Of a stretch of 64,000 nt of DNA, positions 42,898 to 51,253 are shown one piece after another. Numbering within the stretch: position 1 is the first letter of the stretch; each line of letters begins with the position of its first letter. A model generated the notes under the pieces. That model was given only the letters and a program-made list of their open reading frames with translations, was not told where the DNA came from and made no database searches. Source of the DNA: Porticoccus sp041395745 (GTDB lineage: Bacteria; Pseudomonadota; Gammaproteobacteria; Pseudomonadales; Porticoccaceae); the NCBI GenBank assembly GCA_041395745.1, contig JAWKZV010000004.1, positions 186,001 through 250,000 of the forward strand. Direction: 5' to 3'. Made by a program: the position numbers and the translations under genes.

Positions 42898-43302
42898 ATG
42901 ATGGAACAGTGGCTTGTCATCCCGCGCCGTAAAACGGGAGACGACAACATTATTCCGATGATCAACATCGTCTTCCTGCTGCTGATTTTTTTCATGATCG
43001 CCGGCCAGATCAAAGAGCCATTGAATGGGGAGATCTTGCTGCCCCAAACGCCACTGGGTGAGCCGGTTGAAAAATTACCGATCACGCTGGAGATGGATAG
43101 GCAGCTGCGCCTGAGTCTGAATGGCAAGGGAATAGCCATCGAGGCGCTGGAAGAGAGTGTCCACTCTCTATTGAGGGAGGGACAGACCGTGGCATTGCTG
43201 GTGGATCGCCAGGTCGCTGCTGCGGATCTGGATCGGGTGCTGGCGGTGTTCCGCGAGATCGGTGTCGCCAATATCCGGCTTTACAGCCAGTCAGACGAGT
43301 AA
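42898..43302 (+). CDS. exbD2: ExbD paralogue 2 with Asn in place of the membrane Asp
   Basis: 134 aa. The TM helix reads NIIPMINIVFLLLIFFMIAG. Aligned to E. coli ExbD (VTPFIDVMLVLL) Asn23 (codon AAC) replaces the essential Asp25; I checked the bases. It keeps the periplasmic domain. ExbD is a dimer inside an ExbB pentamer, so a 1:1 ExbD1/ExbD2 heterodimer with one proton-carrying residue is an attractive reading. ExbD pairs with an Asn member occur in other proteobacteria, by my memory of such sequences; the role is not established. Starts 6 bases after exbD1. Confidence 0.88.
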   Translation: MMEQWLVIPRRKTGDDNIIPMINIVFLLLIFFMIAGQIKEPLNGEILLPQTPLGEPVEKLPITLEMDRQLRLSLNGKGIAIEALEESVHSLLREGQTVALLVDRQVAAADLDRVLAVFREIGVANIRLYSQSDE

Positions 43303-43308
43303 CCCCTG

Positions 43309-44154
43309 ATGCGCATGGTGAACTGGACAGCTCCGGTATTGCTCTCTGTTGCCCTGCACGTGGGAGCGGTTGCCCTGTATTTGCTGGAGGGCCAACAGCG
43401 GGAAGGTACTGCTCAGGGGTTGGGTGAAGGTGGCGTGGAGTTTGATTTGGGCCTGGCAGGTTCATACGAGGACAGCGCCTTGCAGGCGGTTGCAGATGAG
43501 CCGGAGCCCACAGATGAAAAGCCCACGGCAGGACAAGTTCCTGAGCTGCAGCGGGAGATGAAAGCCGAACCAGAACCTGAAGTCATTCAACCGGTTCCGC
43601 CGGAATCAAAAGTGGCAGTGGTGACGGCGTCGATTGAAGAAAAAACAGTGGTGCTGGCTAGCAGGCCGGACACAGTCGAACCCCCTGAAGCACATCATGA
43701 ACCGGAAGATCTGCGTCCGGTTGATCCCGCAACAGACAGTAAGGAGATTGCAGGCCCGGCAATACCAAAACTGCGGGAAAACAGCATGGCAAAAAGCTCA
43801 CGTCAGGCGAGCGGGAGCGCCAGCAGCCGCCGTTCAGGTGGCACGGCAGGGGACCCGAAAAGCTACTACAGCCTACTGATGGCGTGGTTGAACCAGCACA
43901 AACGCTATCCCCCCGAGCTGAAGAAAAAGAAAACCCAGGGGGTGGTGCAGGTGCGCTTCACCATTGACAGCGCTGGGCATCTGCTCAGTTCCAGAATTGA
44001 GAAAAGTTCCGGGCATCCGCGCCTGGACGAGGCAGCCCTAATGATGCTGGCGGATGCCTCGCCGATGCCGGAAATACCGGTGGCCATGGGGAGGGAAAAA
44101 CTGACCCTGGTGATCCCGGTTGAATATTCGTTGATAACAAATTCATTCAGATAA
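43309..44154 (+). CDS. tonB: TonB energy transducer of the iron cluster
   Basis: 281 aa: short cytoplasmic stretch, TM about 7-27 (APVLLSVALHVGAVALYLL; the conserved TM His is His17), a Pro/Glu-rich periplasmic spacer about 60-165, and a C-terminal domain with YPPELKKKKTQGVVQVRFTID and RLDEAALMML, the TonB beta-sheet that grips the receptor TonB box. The spacer is low-complexity as expected. Fourth gene of the operon, 6 bases after exbD2 and 10 before the receptor. Confidence 0.92.
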   Translation: MRMVNWTAPVLLSVALHVGAVALYLLEGQQREGTAQGLGEGGVEFDLGLAGSYEDSALQAVADEPEPTDEKPTAGQVPELQREMKAEPEPEVIQPVPPESKVAVVTASIEEKTVVLASRPDTVEPPEAHHEPEDLRPVDPATDSKEIAGPAIPKLRENSMAKSSRQASGSASSRRSGGTAGDPKSYYSLLMAWLNQHKRYPPELKKKKTQGVVQVRFTIDSAGHLLSSRIEKSSGHPRLDEAALMMLADASPMPEIPVAMGREKLTLVIPVEYSLITNSFR

Positions 44155-44164
44155 GGAGAAAGTC

Positions 44165-46465
44165 ATGTCCACGGAAAAGAAGCCCGCTTCCAGCCTTCGC
44201 CCTGTGCGGCAGGTGATCAACAAAACTGCTCTGGCTCTTGCCATTCCGGGATTGCTGGCAAGTCACAGTGTCCTGGCCGAGGAGGATGAAGCCATTGTGC
44301 TTGATACCCTGCAGATCGAGGAGCGTACGCTGGACACCAATCCCTACGCGGAAAAAGGCGCACCGTACAAGGCGCGGATTTCAGGTGACAAGCGTCATGT
44401 GAAGGAACTGGCGGATACCCCCCAGACGATCAGTGTCATGACCCAGACCCAGATTCAGGAGTCGGGCAAGAGCGACTTGAAGGAAATTCTTGCGGCTCAG
44501 CCCGGTATTACCCTGGGTACAGGGGAGAACGGTAACGCTTTTGGGGATCGCTACATTATCCGCGGTCATGAAGCCCGTAGTGATGTATTTGTGGACGGCT
44601 TGCGCGATCCCGGTATGACAATCCGGGAGAGTTTTGCGGTGGAACAGGTTGAAGTGACTAAGGGGCCGAGTTCCACGTTTGCTGGTCGTGGTTCCACCGG
44701 CGGCGCTGTAAACAGTATCACCAAGCAGGCCAGCACCGAGTATGACTTCAGTAAAGTGCAGGCGGGATTTGGGAGCGATGACTATCAGCGTTACAGCCTG
44801 GATGCCAACCAGCGACTTACGGATGACTGGGCGGTGCGGATCAACCTGTTACACGGCGATGAGGATGTCCCGGATCGTGATCCCGCCAGTCGCAAGCGCG
44901 ATGGTCTGGCCTTGTCCACGGCATACCAGGCCACTGACAAGCTGGATCTGGTGGGCGATATCTATTATCTGCGCGGCGAGGACAAACCGGATCTGGGCAC
45001 CTACATCGACAGCAACGGGTCTGTGAATGAACACATCCCGGTATACCTGCAAAGCCAGGACTTCCTCAAATCCACGGTGCGGGCGTTCACCTTCCGGGCC
45101 GGTTATGACCTGAACGACAGCTGGCGCCTGGAAAATGCTTCCCGTTACGGCACCACCGACAACGGGTATGTGGTCACCGGAGCCCGGGGTACCACTCGTC
45201 ATGTTACAGACCCGGATGCCCCCGGTGCGGAAACCATCAGCCTCAGCACCCACCAGGGTTGGCAGGAGGTGGAGTACTTCGTCAACCAGTCGAATTTGTA
45301 CTGGGATACCGAGTTGTCGGGCATGCGCCATCAATTCATCTTCGGCATGGAATATTCAGAGCTGAACGTGATCAACGGCGTTTATGACGTCACTAACGAC
45401 GGAGCCACCAACTGCGTGGTTTCAGGGCGCGGCGGGGCCACTAACGGCTATTGCCTGATCGATGGCACGGGCAACTACATCAGTGATGCTTATTACCTGA
45501 TGGGGCGAGATATTTCCAAGGGAGCGCTGGATTCGGACTACGATGTGGACACCGTTTCCTGGTCGATCATGGATACCATTGATATCAACGACAGCTGGAC
45601 CCTGTTTCTGGGGCTGCGCTACGACTCTTTCGATTATGAAAATTTTGTTGTGGGCCGGAGTGGCAGCAAGGATTTCAAGTATGACGATGATCTGTGGAAC
45701 GGCCATGTAGGGGTGGTTTATCACATCAACGAAGATGCCAATATCTACCTGACCTACAGCACCTCCAGCAATATCAACGGCGGTGAATCCGATGTGGGAG
45801 GTAACTGTGGATACGGCGGCCTCTGTGGCTCCGATATCGACCAGGTTGCCAGCAGCGAGCCTGAGGATACCGAGAACATTGAGCTGGGGACCAAGTGGAA
45901 CATCTTCGATGACAAGTTGTTGCTGACCGCGGCGGTATTCCAGATCACCAAGGACGATGTAATGGAGAATGTGGGTGATGACTACGATTCCCTCGGCGGC
46001 CTCAATACGGGCAAGAACAGGGTCAAGGGGGTGGAATTCTCCGCTGTGGGCAACCTGACCGACCGTCTCAGTACCATGTTTGGCGCCACGTTTATGGATT
46101 CGGAGATCAAGGAATCCTTCGAGGAGACCAGCGAAGGCGAGATGCTGGCCAACTTTGCCGAGAAGAGTGCCTACCTGCAGTTGCGTTACCAGGCTACGCC
46201 GCAGTTTTCCTTTGGTGGTTCGGCCACCTATACCGGAGAAATGTTTGCTGGACAGCCGGATAGCGCCGCCGGGGATATCCGGGTGCCGAGCTATACCGTC
46301 TATGACCTGTTTGCCGGATATGAAGTCAATCGTCAGCTCAGTTTCCGTCTCAATGTCGGAAACGTGACGGACAAGGATTACTACTTGGCAGCCTACCGCA
46401 GCGGTGCATTCACTTACATTGGTGATCGCCGCAACGTCCAACTTACCATGACCTATGAATTCTGA
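44165..46465 (+). CDS. TonB-dependent catecholate siderophore receptor (Fiu/PiuA-like)
   Basis: 766 aa with leader ending ASHSVLAEED. A TonB-box-like stretch (LDTLQIEERT) precedes the plug (ADTPQTISVMTQTQIQES, DLKEILAAQPGITLG, YIIRGHEARSDVFVDGLRD, GPSSTFAGRGSTGGAVNSITK), typical of Fiu/CirA-like ferric catecholate receptors. The barrel closes with RRNVQLTMTYEF. Cysteine pairs in outer loops (CVVSGRGGATNGYC, GNCGYGGLC) occur in this group. Preceded by its own TonB/Exb set and followed, as in piuA-piuC systems, by an iron(II) dioxygenase. Likely substrate: monomeric or linear catechols, by family only. Confidence 0.9.
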   Translation: MSTEKKPASSLRPVRQVINKTALALAIPGLLASHSVLAEEDEAIVLDTLQIEERTLDTNPYAEKGAPYKARISGDKRHVKELADTPQTISVMTQTQIQESGKSDLKEILAAQPGITLGTGENGNAFGDRYIIRGHEARSDVFVDGLRDPGMTIRESFAVEQVEVTKGPSSTFAGRGSTGGAVNSITKQASTEYDFSKVQAGFGSDDYQRYSLDANQRLTDDWAVRINLLHGDEDVPDRDPASRKRDGLALSTAYQATDKLDLVGDIYYLRGEDKPDLGTYIDSNGSVNEHIPVYLQSQDFLKSTVRAFTFRAGYDLNDSWRLENASRYGTTDNGYVVTGARGTTRHVTDPDAPGAETISLSTHQGWQEVEYFVNQSNLYWDTELSGMRHQFIFGMEYSELNVINGVYDVTNDGATNCVVSGRGGATNGYCLIDGTGNYISDAYYLMGRDISKGALDSDYDVDTVSWSIMDTIDINDSWTLFLGLRYDSFDYENFVVGRSGSKDFKYDDDLWNGHVGVVYHINEDANIYLTYSTSSNINGGESDVGGNCGYGGLCGSDIDQVASSEPEDTENIELGTKWNIFDDKLLLTAAVFQITKDDVMENVGDDYDSLGGLNTGKNRVKGVEFSAVGNLTDRLSTMFGATFMDSEIKESFEETSEGEMLANFAEKSAYLQLRYQATPQFSFGGSATYTGEMFAGQPDSAAGDIRVPSYTVYDLFAGYEVNRQLSFRLNVGNVTDKDYYLAAYRSGAFTYIGDRRNVQLTMTYEF

Positions 46466-46484
46466 TGGGTGGCAGTGAAAGAGC

Positions 46485-46515
46485 ACAGGGGCGAGCTGTG
46501 TCTGTTCGCCCCTGT
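46485..46515 (+). other. Strong intercistronic hairpin after the receptor gene
   Basis: A perfect 10-bp stem (ACAGGGGCGA/TCGCCCCTGT, 11-base loop) lies in the 67 bases between receptor and oxidase genes, with no T run. Probably an mRNA stabilising or partial-termination element that raises receptor over downstream gene expression. Confidence 0.55.
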
Positions 46516-46532
46516 CGCCGTTTGGTGAAATC

Positions 46533-47642
46533 ATGACAGCACAGAAATATGGTCAGCCATTGCAGCAGATACCCCATGACCTGATTAATCTCGGGGACTA
46601 CGAGCGACTGGCTACACAGTTTATTGACCATCCCACCTATGAACACATTGCGGGCGGAGCCGGTGATGACATCACTCTGAAACGGAATGCCTTCGCGCTG
46701 GACCAGCTGTGTTTGCGCAGCCGGGTATTGAGAGACTTCAGCTCGGCTTCCACGGCCATCAGTTTGTTGGGAACTGACCTGGCGCATCCTTTATTGCTCG
46801 GACCCGTAGCCTACCAGCAGCTGGTCCACCCACAGGGTGAGCTGGGAACTGCGGCTGGAGCGGCTGCCATGGATGCGCTGCTGGTGGTCAGCACCCTTTC
46901 ATCGGTTGTTATGGAACACATTGCCGTTGCCACCAACGGACCCAAGTGGTTCCAGCTTTACATGCAACCCCGGAGAGAGCAGACATTGTCGTTGGTACGC
47001 CGGGCAGAACGGGCGGGCTACGGGGCGCTGATGGTGACCGTTGATGTGCCCATCAACGGTTTACGTAACCGCGCCAGACGGGCGGGATTTCAGATGCCCG
47101 AGAATGTGGTTGCCGCCAATCTTGTTGGACGGGAAAGCACGCCGCGCGTACTGGCAGACGGGCAGAGCGCGGTATTTGACGGTTTGATGGCCGATGCACC
47201 GGTATGGACTGATTTGGCGTGGCTGATCGGTGAGACCAAGCTGCCGGTAATGGTGAAAGGCGTTATGGATGCGGGGGATGCGCGACGCTCAATTTCTCTT
47301 GGAGCAGCCGGCATTGTCGTGTCAAACCATGGTGGACGTTCGCTCGATGGTTTGCCCGCCAGTATTGAGGTGTTGCCGGAGGTGCGCGCTGCGGTGGGAG
47401 ACGAAGTGCCGGTATTACTGGACGGCGGTATCCGTCGTGGTGGCGATGTGTTCAAGGCCATTGCGCTGGGAGCCAATGCCGTGTTGATCGGACGTCCCCA
47501 GCTATATGCACTGGCGGTAGCTGGTGCATTGGGGGTGGCGCACATGTTGCGGCTGTTGCGGGAAGAGCTGGAAGTGACCATGGCATTGGCCGGATGTCCC
47601 ACCATCGGGGAGATAGGGCCCCACTGCCTGTGGTCCGGTTGA
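46533..47642 (+). CDS. FMN-dependent alpha-hydroxy-acid oxidase/dehydrogenase (LldD/lactate oxidase-like)
   Basis: 369 aa, soluble TIM barrel with no leader seen. FMN and substrate residues are visible: WFQLYMQPR (Tyr), VDVPINGLRNRARRAGF (Arg), VKGVMDAGDA (Lys), the catalytic His in SNHGGRSLDG (usual motif NHGGRQLD; Gln is Ser here) and LLDGGIRRGGDVFKAIALGA. It should oxidise an L-2-hydroxy acid. Lactate or glycolate dehydrogenases of this family normally sit with lctP or glc genes; here it lies in an iron-uptake operon beside a PepSY protein and b-type cytochrome. I infer that it may supply electrons or remove a hydroxy-acid for iron release. Catalysis not shown. Confidence 0.85.
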   Translation: MTAQKYGQPLQQIPHDLINLGDYERLATQFIDHPTYEHIAGGAGDDITLKRNAFALDQLCLRSRVLRDFSSASTAISLLGTDLAHPLLLGPVAYQQLVHPQGELGTAAGAAAMDALLVVSTLSSVVMEHIAVATNGPKWFQLYMQPRREQTLSLVRRAERAGYGALMVTVDVPINGLRNRARRAGFQMPENVVAANLVGRESTPRVLADGQSAVFDGLMADAPVWTDLAWLIGETKLPVMVKGVMDAGDARRSISLGAAGIVVSNHGGRSLDGLPASIEVLPEVRAAVGDEVPVLLDGGIRRGGDVFKAIALGANAVLIGRPQLYALAVAGALGVAHMLRLLREELEVTMALAGCPTIGEIGPHCLWSG

Positions 47643-47705
47643 GTGCGGTTTTTTTACAAAGTGATGCTTTAGCAAGTAAGAGTTATCAATAAAGGAGGAC
47701 GTTAA

Positions 47706-47993
47706 ATGATCAGTAGAGGATTGATTGCCCTGGTGTTGGCTGGCGTTGCCCCTGTTGCGTTGGCAGCGGCAGATTGCCCCAAGGCGCCCAAGGAGCAGTG
47801 GATGCATGTGCTCGATATGCAGAAAAAAATCGTCAATGAATACGGTTTTGCCATCAAGCGCTTTCTCACAGATGGTCACTGCTACGAAATCTATGGCTGG
47901 GGTCTTAATGAAAAGGGCGATGAGTTTGTTCAGGTCGAGGTGTATTTCAATCCGGTAACCGGCGATATCGTCAAAAAGAAAATCAAGGACTGA
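47706..47993 (+). CDS. Small secreted PepSY-domain protein
   Basis: 95 aa with signal peptide (MISRGLIALVLAGVAPVALAAA). One short PepSY-like unit: GFAIKRFLTDGHCYEIYGWGLNEKGDEFVQVEVYFNPVTGDIVKKK. Two cysteines (DCPKA and GHCYE) could form a disulfide. AAAGGAGG 7 bases before the ATG, the strongest ribosome site in the island. The pairing PepSY plus b-type cytochrome is recurrent in gammaproteobacteria, where such proteins are annotated near haem or iron systems. Acts in the periplasm, presumably at the cytochrome. Confidence 0.8.
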   Translation: MISRGLIALVLAGVAPVALAAADCPKAPKEQWMHVLDMQKKIVNEYGFAIKRFLTDGHCYEIYGWGLNEKGDEFVQVEVYFNPVTGDIVKKKIKD

Positions 47994-47996
47994 GCG

Positions 47997-48539
47997 TTGC
48001 AAGCAAAGGCCATCTACATCTGGGATCTGCTTATCAGGATTTTTCACTGGTCGGCGGTCATCCTGATTTCACTTGATTACTGGTTCTTGGAGGGTGGAGA
48101 CACTCTCCATACTTGGGCAGGTTATTCTCTGGGAGCAATAGTGGTGGTGAGAATCGGGTGGGGCTTTGCGGGAACAACCCATGCCCGTTTTGCGGATTTC
48201 TTTCCTACACCGGCCAGATTGCGAAGCCATCTGGCTCGCCGTTCTTTGGCTCCGGGAGAAGGCCACAATCCTCTCGGTGCCCTGATGATTCTGGCCATGC
48301 TGGGTTTGATGGCGCTGATAGTGATCAGTGGCTGGATGCAGACGCTGGACCGCTTCTGGGGTGAGCCATGGGTGGAACAGTTACACGAATACAGTGCGGA
48401 ACTGCTGTTATTCATGGCGGTCGTTCACGTACTGGCCGTACTGACGGTTCAGCGAATTTCAGGTGTTCCCCTGGTCAAACCGATGTTAACTGGTTGGCGC
48501 AGGTTGCCCGCCGGTAACGTGGACTCAGAAGAAAGGTGA
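47997..48539 (+). CDS. Cytochrome b561-type membrane protein
   Basis: 180 aa, starting at TTG 47997 (AAGGA 7 bases upstream; no ATG before TM1). Four TM segments with histidines placed for haem b ligation: His17 and His38 in TM1/TM2, and further His in GHNPLG, QLHEYSAELLL and AVVHVLAV. This is the cytochrome b/b6 N-terminal (PF01292-like) fold, which transfers electrons between quinol or reduced flavin and a periplasmic acceptor. The start overlaps closely with the PepSY stop (3 bases apart). Likely role: reducing ferric siderophore or iron in the periplasm. Confidence 0.82.
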   Translation: MQAKAIYIWDLLIRIFHWSAVILISLDYWFLEGGDTLHTWAGYSLGAIVVVRIGWGFAGTTHARFADFFPTPARLRSHLARRSLAPGEGHNPLGALMILAMLGLMALIVISGWMQTLDRFWGEPWVEQLHEYSAELLLFMAVVHVLAVLTVQRISGVPLVKPMLTGWRRLPAGNVDSEER

Positions 48540-48543
48540 AGCG

Positions 48544-49227
48544 ATGTTGATGGTGGTTGAGGGCGTACTGGACCGGCAAACAGCTGAACACTATCGCCAA
48601 CACCTGGAGGCGGAGGCAACATGGCAGCCAGGTTCACATACGGCCGGTACTCAGGCGGTGTATGTGAAAGCCAATGAGCAGGTAGTGGATGGCTGTGATA
48701 TGGCGGTTACCGTGGGGAATAGCCTGTTGCAAGTGCTTGGAATGCATTCGCTGTTTATGTCGGCCGCGCTTCCCAGGAAAATTTTTCCGCCCAAGTTCAA
48801 TCGTTACCAGCATGGCGGGTATTACGGCGCTCATGTGGACAACGCCATTATGCACTTGCCGGATGGCCAACTGATGCGCACCGATCTGTCGGCCACACTG
48901 TTTTTGTCAGATCCGGAAAGCTATGACGGTGGCGAACTGGCCATCGAAACCCGTTATGGTGTTCAGGAGCTGAAGTTGGCGCCTGGTGATATGGTGCTGT
49001 ACCCCTCTACCAGCCTGCACGAGGTGAAGCCGGTGACATCCGGAGCGCGGGTCTGCTCTTTCTTCTGGATTGAAAGTTTGGTGAGAGACAGCAGTCAGCG
49101 GGAAATACTGTTCGATCTGGATCAGAGCATTCAGACCCTGACCGTGGAACGGGGGGCGCAGGATCAGGAGGTCCGCCGACTCAGTGGTGTCTACCATAAT
49201 CTGGTGCGGAGCTGGGCGGACAGCTGA
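48544..49227 (+). CDS. Fe(II)/2-oxoglutarate dioxygenase, PiuC/YbiX type (PKHD hydroxylase)
   Basis: 227 aa, matching E. coli YbiX (225) and Pseudomonas PiuC. The double-stranded beta-helix facial triad is His97, Asp99 (GAHVDNA) and His159 (SLHEVKPV), and Arg169 binds 2-oxoglutarate. Family start (MLMVVEGVLD) and YQHGGYYGAHVDNA are standard. piuC and ybiX follow fiu/piuA receptors in Pseudomonas and E. coli, and loss affects iron uptake; substrate not proven. Last gene of the iron operon. Confidence 0.93.
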   Translation: MLMVVEGVLDRQTAEHYRQHLEAEATWQPGSHTAGTQAVYVKANEQVVDGCDMAVTVGNSLLQVLGMHSLFMSAALPRKIFPPKFNRYQHGGYYGAHVDNAIMHLPDGQLMRTDLSATLFLSDPESYDGGELAIETRYGVQELKLAPGDMVLYPSTSLHEVKPVTSGARVCSFFWIESLVRDSSQREILFDLDQSIQTLTVERGAQDQEVRRLSGVYHNLVRSWADS

Positions 49228-49240
49228 TTTAACCCATGGA

Positions 49241-50104
49241 TTATTCTAAGTTCTGGATCTGCTCGCGCATCTGTTCGATCAGTACCTTGATCTCGACAGC
49301 GGAGTTGGTGGTATCGGTGGCGATAGCTTTGGAGGACAGTGTATTGGCCTCGCGATTGAGCTCCTGCATCAGGAAATCCAGTCGGCGACCGATCGGTTCG
49401 TTGCGTTTCAAAACCCGGCGGATTTCGGCCAGGTGGGTGTCGAGGCGGTCCAGTTCCTCATCCACATCAGCCTTCTGAGCCATCAGCACCAGTTCCTGTT
49501 CCAGTCGCTCATGGTCCACGTTGTCACAGACTTCCTGGATGCGATCGAGCAGTTTCTGTCGCTGTGCGGCAAGGAGTTGTGGTAGCTGGTCTCGCACCCT
49601 GGTGACTTCTGTGGCGATGGCATCGAGACGCTGCTCAATCAGTTCGGCGAGCTTCGCTCCTTCGCGACGACGTCCCTCTTCAAGCTGGGTCAATGCCTGT
49701 TCGAAGAGGTCGAGCAGATTGTTCTTGAGTTCGTCGCGGTCGATCTCGGGCTCCTTGAGCACGCCTGGCCAGCGCAGAATGTCGAGCGGCGAGATCCGGT
49801 CTGGATTGTCCATTAGTGCCGACAGCTGCTGACTTGCGGCAATGTACTGGCGAGCCAGCGGCTCATTGACTGCCACATCTCCCGATGCCTGGGCGATGTT
49901 GAGCTGCAGGATGCAGTCTACTTTGCCCCGCTGCAGGTGTTTGCGGGCCAGTTCGCGCAGGGCCATTTCCATATCCCGGACCGTTTCTGGCATGCGGAAA
50001 CCGGTTTCCAGATAACGGTGATTGACCGAGCGGATTTCCCATGCAGCAGTGCCCCAAGGGCATTCGAGGGTCTGGCGGGCAAAGGCGGTCATACTGCTGG
50101 GCAC
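49241..50104 (-). CDS. yicC: YicC/YloC family endoribonuclease
   Basis: 287 aa from GTG 50104 (GGAG 6 bases upstream, giving VPSSMTAFARQ); another reading starts at ATG 50092. Two domains: N-terminal (SMTAFARQTLECPWGTAAWEIRSVNHRYLE, the signature) and C-terminal DUF1732 with RRLDFLMQELNREANTLSSKA, also diagnostic. YicC is a metal-dependent RNase that trims small RNAs such as RyhB in E. coli, so it is interesting that it borders an iron operon. Divergent from rph. Confidence 0.95.
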   Translation of the reverse strand: MPSSMTAFARQTLECPWGTAAWEIRSVNHRYLETGFRMPETVRDMEMALRELARKHLQRGKVDCILQLNIAQASGDVAVNEPLARQYIAASQQLSALMDNPDRISPLDILRWPGVLKEPEIDRDELKNNLLDLFEQALTQLEEGRRREGAKLAELIEQRLDAIATEVTRVRDQLPQLLAAQRQKLLDRIQEVCDNVDHERLEQELVLMAQKADVDEELDRLDTHLAEIRRVLKRNEPIGRRLDFLMQELNREANTLSSKAIATDTTNSAVEIKVLIEQMREQIQNLE

Positions 50105-50216
50105 GGTTATCTCCGGAGGTGCAGAAAAGTGCGCCAATGGTAACACGCCGACCCACAGCGCCAGTAATTCCGTTAAAATACCGGCCTTCTTTTGATCTGG
50201 TTAACAGGAAATTACC

Positions 50217-50945
50217 ATGTCTCGACCCAGCGGCCGTCGCCCGGAACAACTTCGCGCTGTGAAAATTACCCGCAACTACACCAAGCATGCCGAGGGTTCG
50301 GTACTGGTGGAGTTTGGCGATACCAAAGTGATCTGTACTGCCAGTGTGGAGACCGCGGTACCACGGTTTCTGCGCGGCAAGGGTCAGGGTTGGGTGACCG
50401 CAGAGTACGGCATGCTGCCGCGCTCCACCGGCGAGCGGATGGCCCGTGAGGCCTCCCGAGGCAAGCAGGGGGGCAGGACCCTGGAAATCCAGCGTTTGAT
50501 CGGGCGCTCCCTGCGCGCGGCAGTCAACCTGGAAACATTGGGTGAAAATACCATTACTGTGGATTGCGATGTCATCCAGGCTGATGGAGGTACCCGCACA
50601 GCCTCCATTACCGGTGGTTGCGTGGCGATGGCTGATGCCGTCAGTCATCTGCTCAAGGCGGGCAAGCTGGAGGCCAATCCCATCAGGAATATGGTGGCTT
50701 CTGTCTCCGTGGGTATTTATCAGGGTATCCCGGTGCTGGATCTGGATTACGCAGAAGACTCCAATGCCGAAACCGACATGAATGTGGTCATGAATAGCGA
50801 TGGCGGATTTATCGAGGTTCAGGGCACCGCCGAGGCCGCGCCGTTCACTGAGGAAGAATTCCAGCACATGATGGCATTGGCCAAGCGCGGTATCGCCGAT
50901 CTGGTGCGAGTACAGAAAATGGCCCTGGCGCAATCCGCCGGTTGA
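50217..50945 (+). CDS. rph: Ribonuclease PH
   Basis: 242-aa phosphorolytic 3'-5' exonuclease that matures tRNA 3' ends. RPSGRRPEQLR start, TKVICTASVE, GWVTAEYGMLPRSTGERMARE and GGRTLEIQRLIGRSLRA (RNA/phosphate contacts) and the DCDVIQADGGTRTASITGG motif are present; length is standard (238-240). A frameshift is known in E. coli K-12 rph but none is seen here. AGGAAATTACC before the ATG. Next to yicC as in Pseudomonas. Confidence 0.97.
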   Translation: MSRPSGRRPEQLRAVKITRNYTKHAEGSVLVEFGDTKVICTASVETAVPRFLRGKGQGWVTAEYGMLPRSTGERMAREASRGKQGGRTLEIQRLIGRSLRAAVNLETLGENTITVDCDVIQADGGTRTASITGGCVAMADAVSHLLKAGKLEANPIRNMVASVSVGIYQGIPVLDLDYAEDSNAETDMNVVMNSDGGFIEVQGTAEAAPFTEEEFQHMMALAKRGIADLVRVQKMALAQSAG

Positions 50946-50950
50946 GAATA

Positions 50951-51253
50951 TCAGGCTGTGGTTGCGGGAGTGATTTCAGCCTGATCCGGCAGTCGTGCCG
51001 GATGTTCAATGGCAAGGGTTTTCTGTCGGCCCGTTTCCCCGCGCACAATGGATACGGCACTTTTTGAGGTGCCGAACCATTTGGCGATCAGTGCGATCAG
51101 GTATTGATTTGCCTTGCCATCCACCGGTGGGGCGGTGATGCGAATTTTAAGTCGATCACCCTGAATACCCACGATTTCATCTTTGGATGCCCTGGGCTGC
51201 AACTGGCAGTGCAACAGCAGTTTGTCGCCCTGCCATTGAAAATGGTCTGACAT
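50951..51253 (-). CDS. DUF167/YggU family protein
   Basis: 100 aa. Family features: LLHCQLQPRASKDEIVGI, DRLKIRITAPPVDGKAN and KSAVSIVRGETGRQKT. Function not known; a small beta-sheet protein. Its start shares the TGATG with the yggT stop (1-base overlap), so translation is coupled. Gene order proC-yggT-yggU is common in gammaproteobacteria. Confidence 0.93.
   Translation of the reverse strand: MSDHFQWQGDKLLLHCQLQPRASKDEIVGIQGDRLKIRITAPPVDGKANQYLIALIAKWFGTSKSAVSIVRGETGRQKTLAIEHPARLPDQAEITPATTA

Noticed and set aside
47643..47705. T run after the oxidase gene as a Rho-independent terminator
   Set aside because: No convincing stem precedes the run; the pairing has a mismatch and a long loop, and a strong ribosome site follows.
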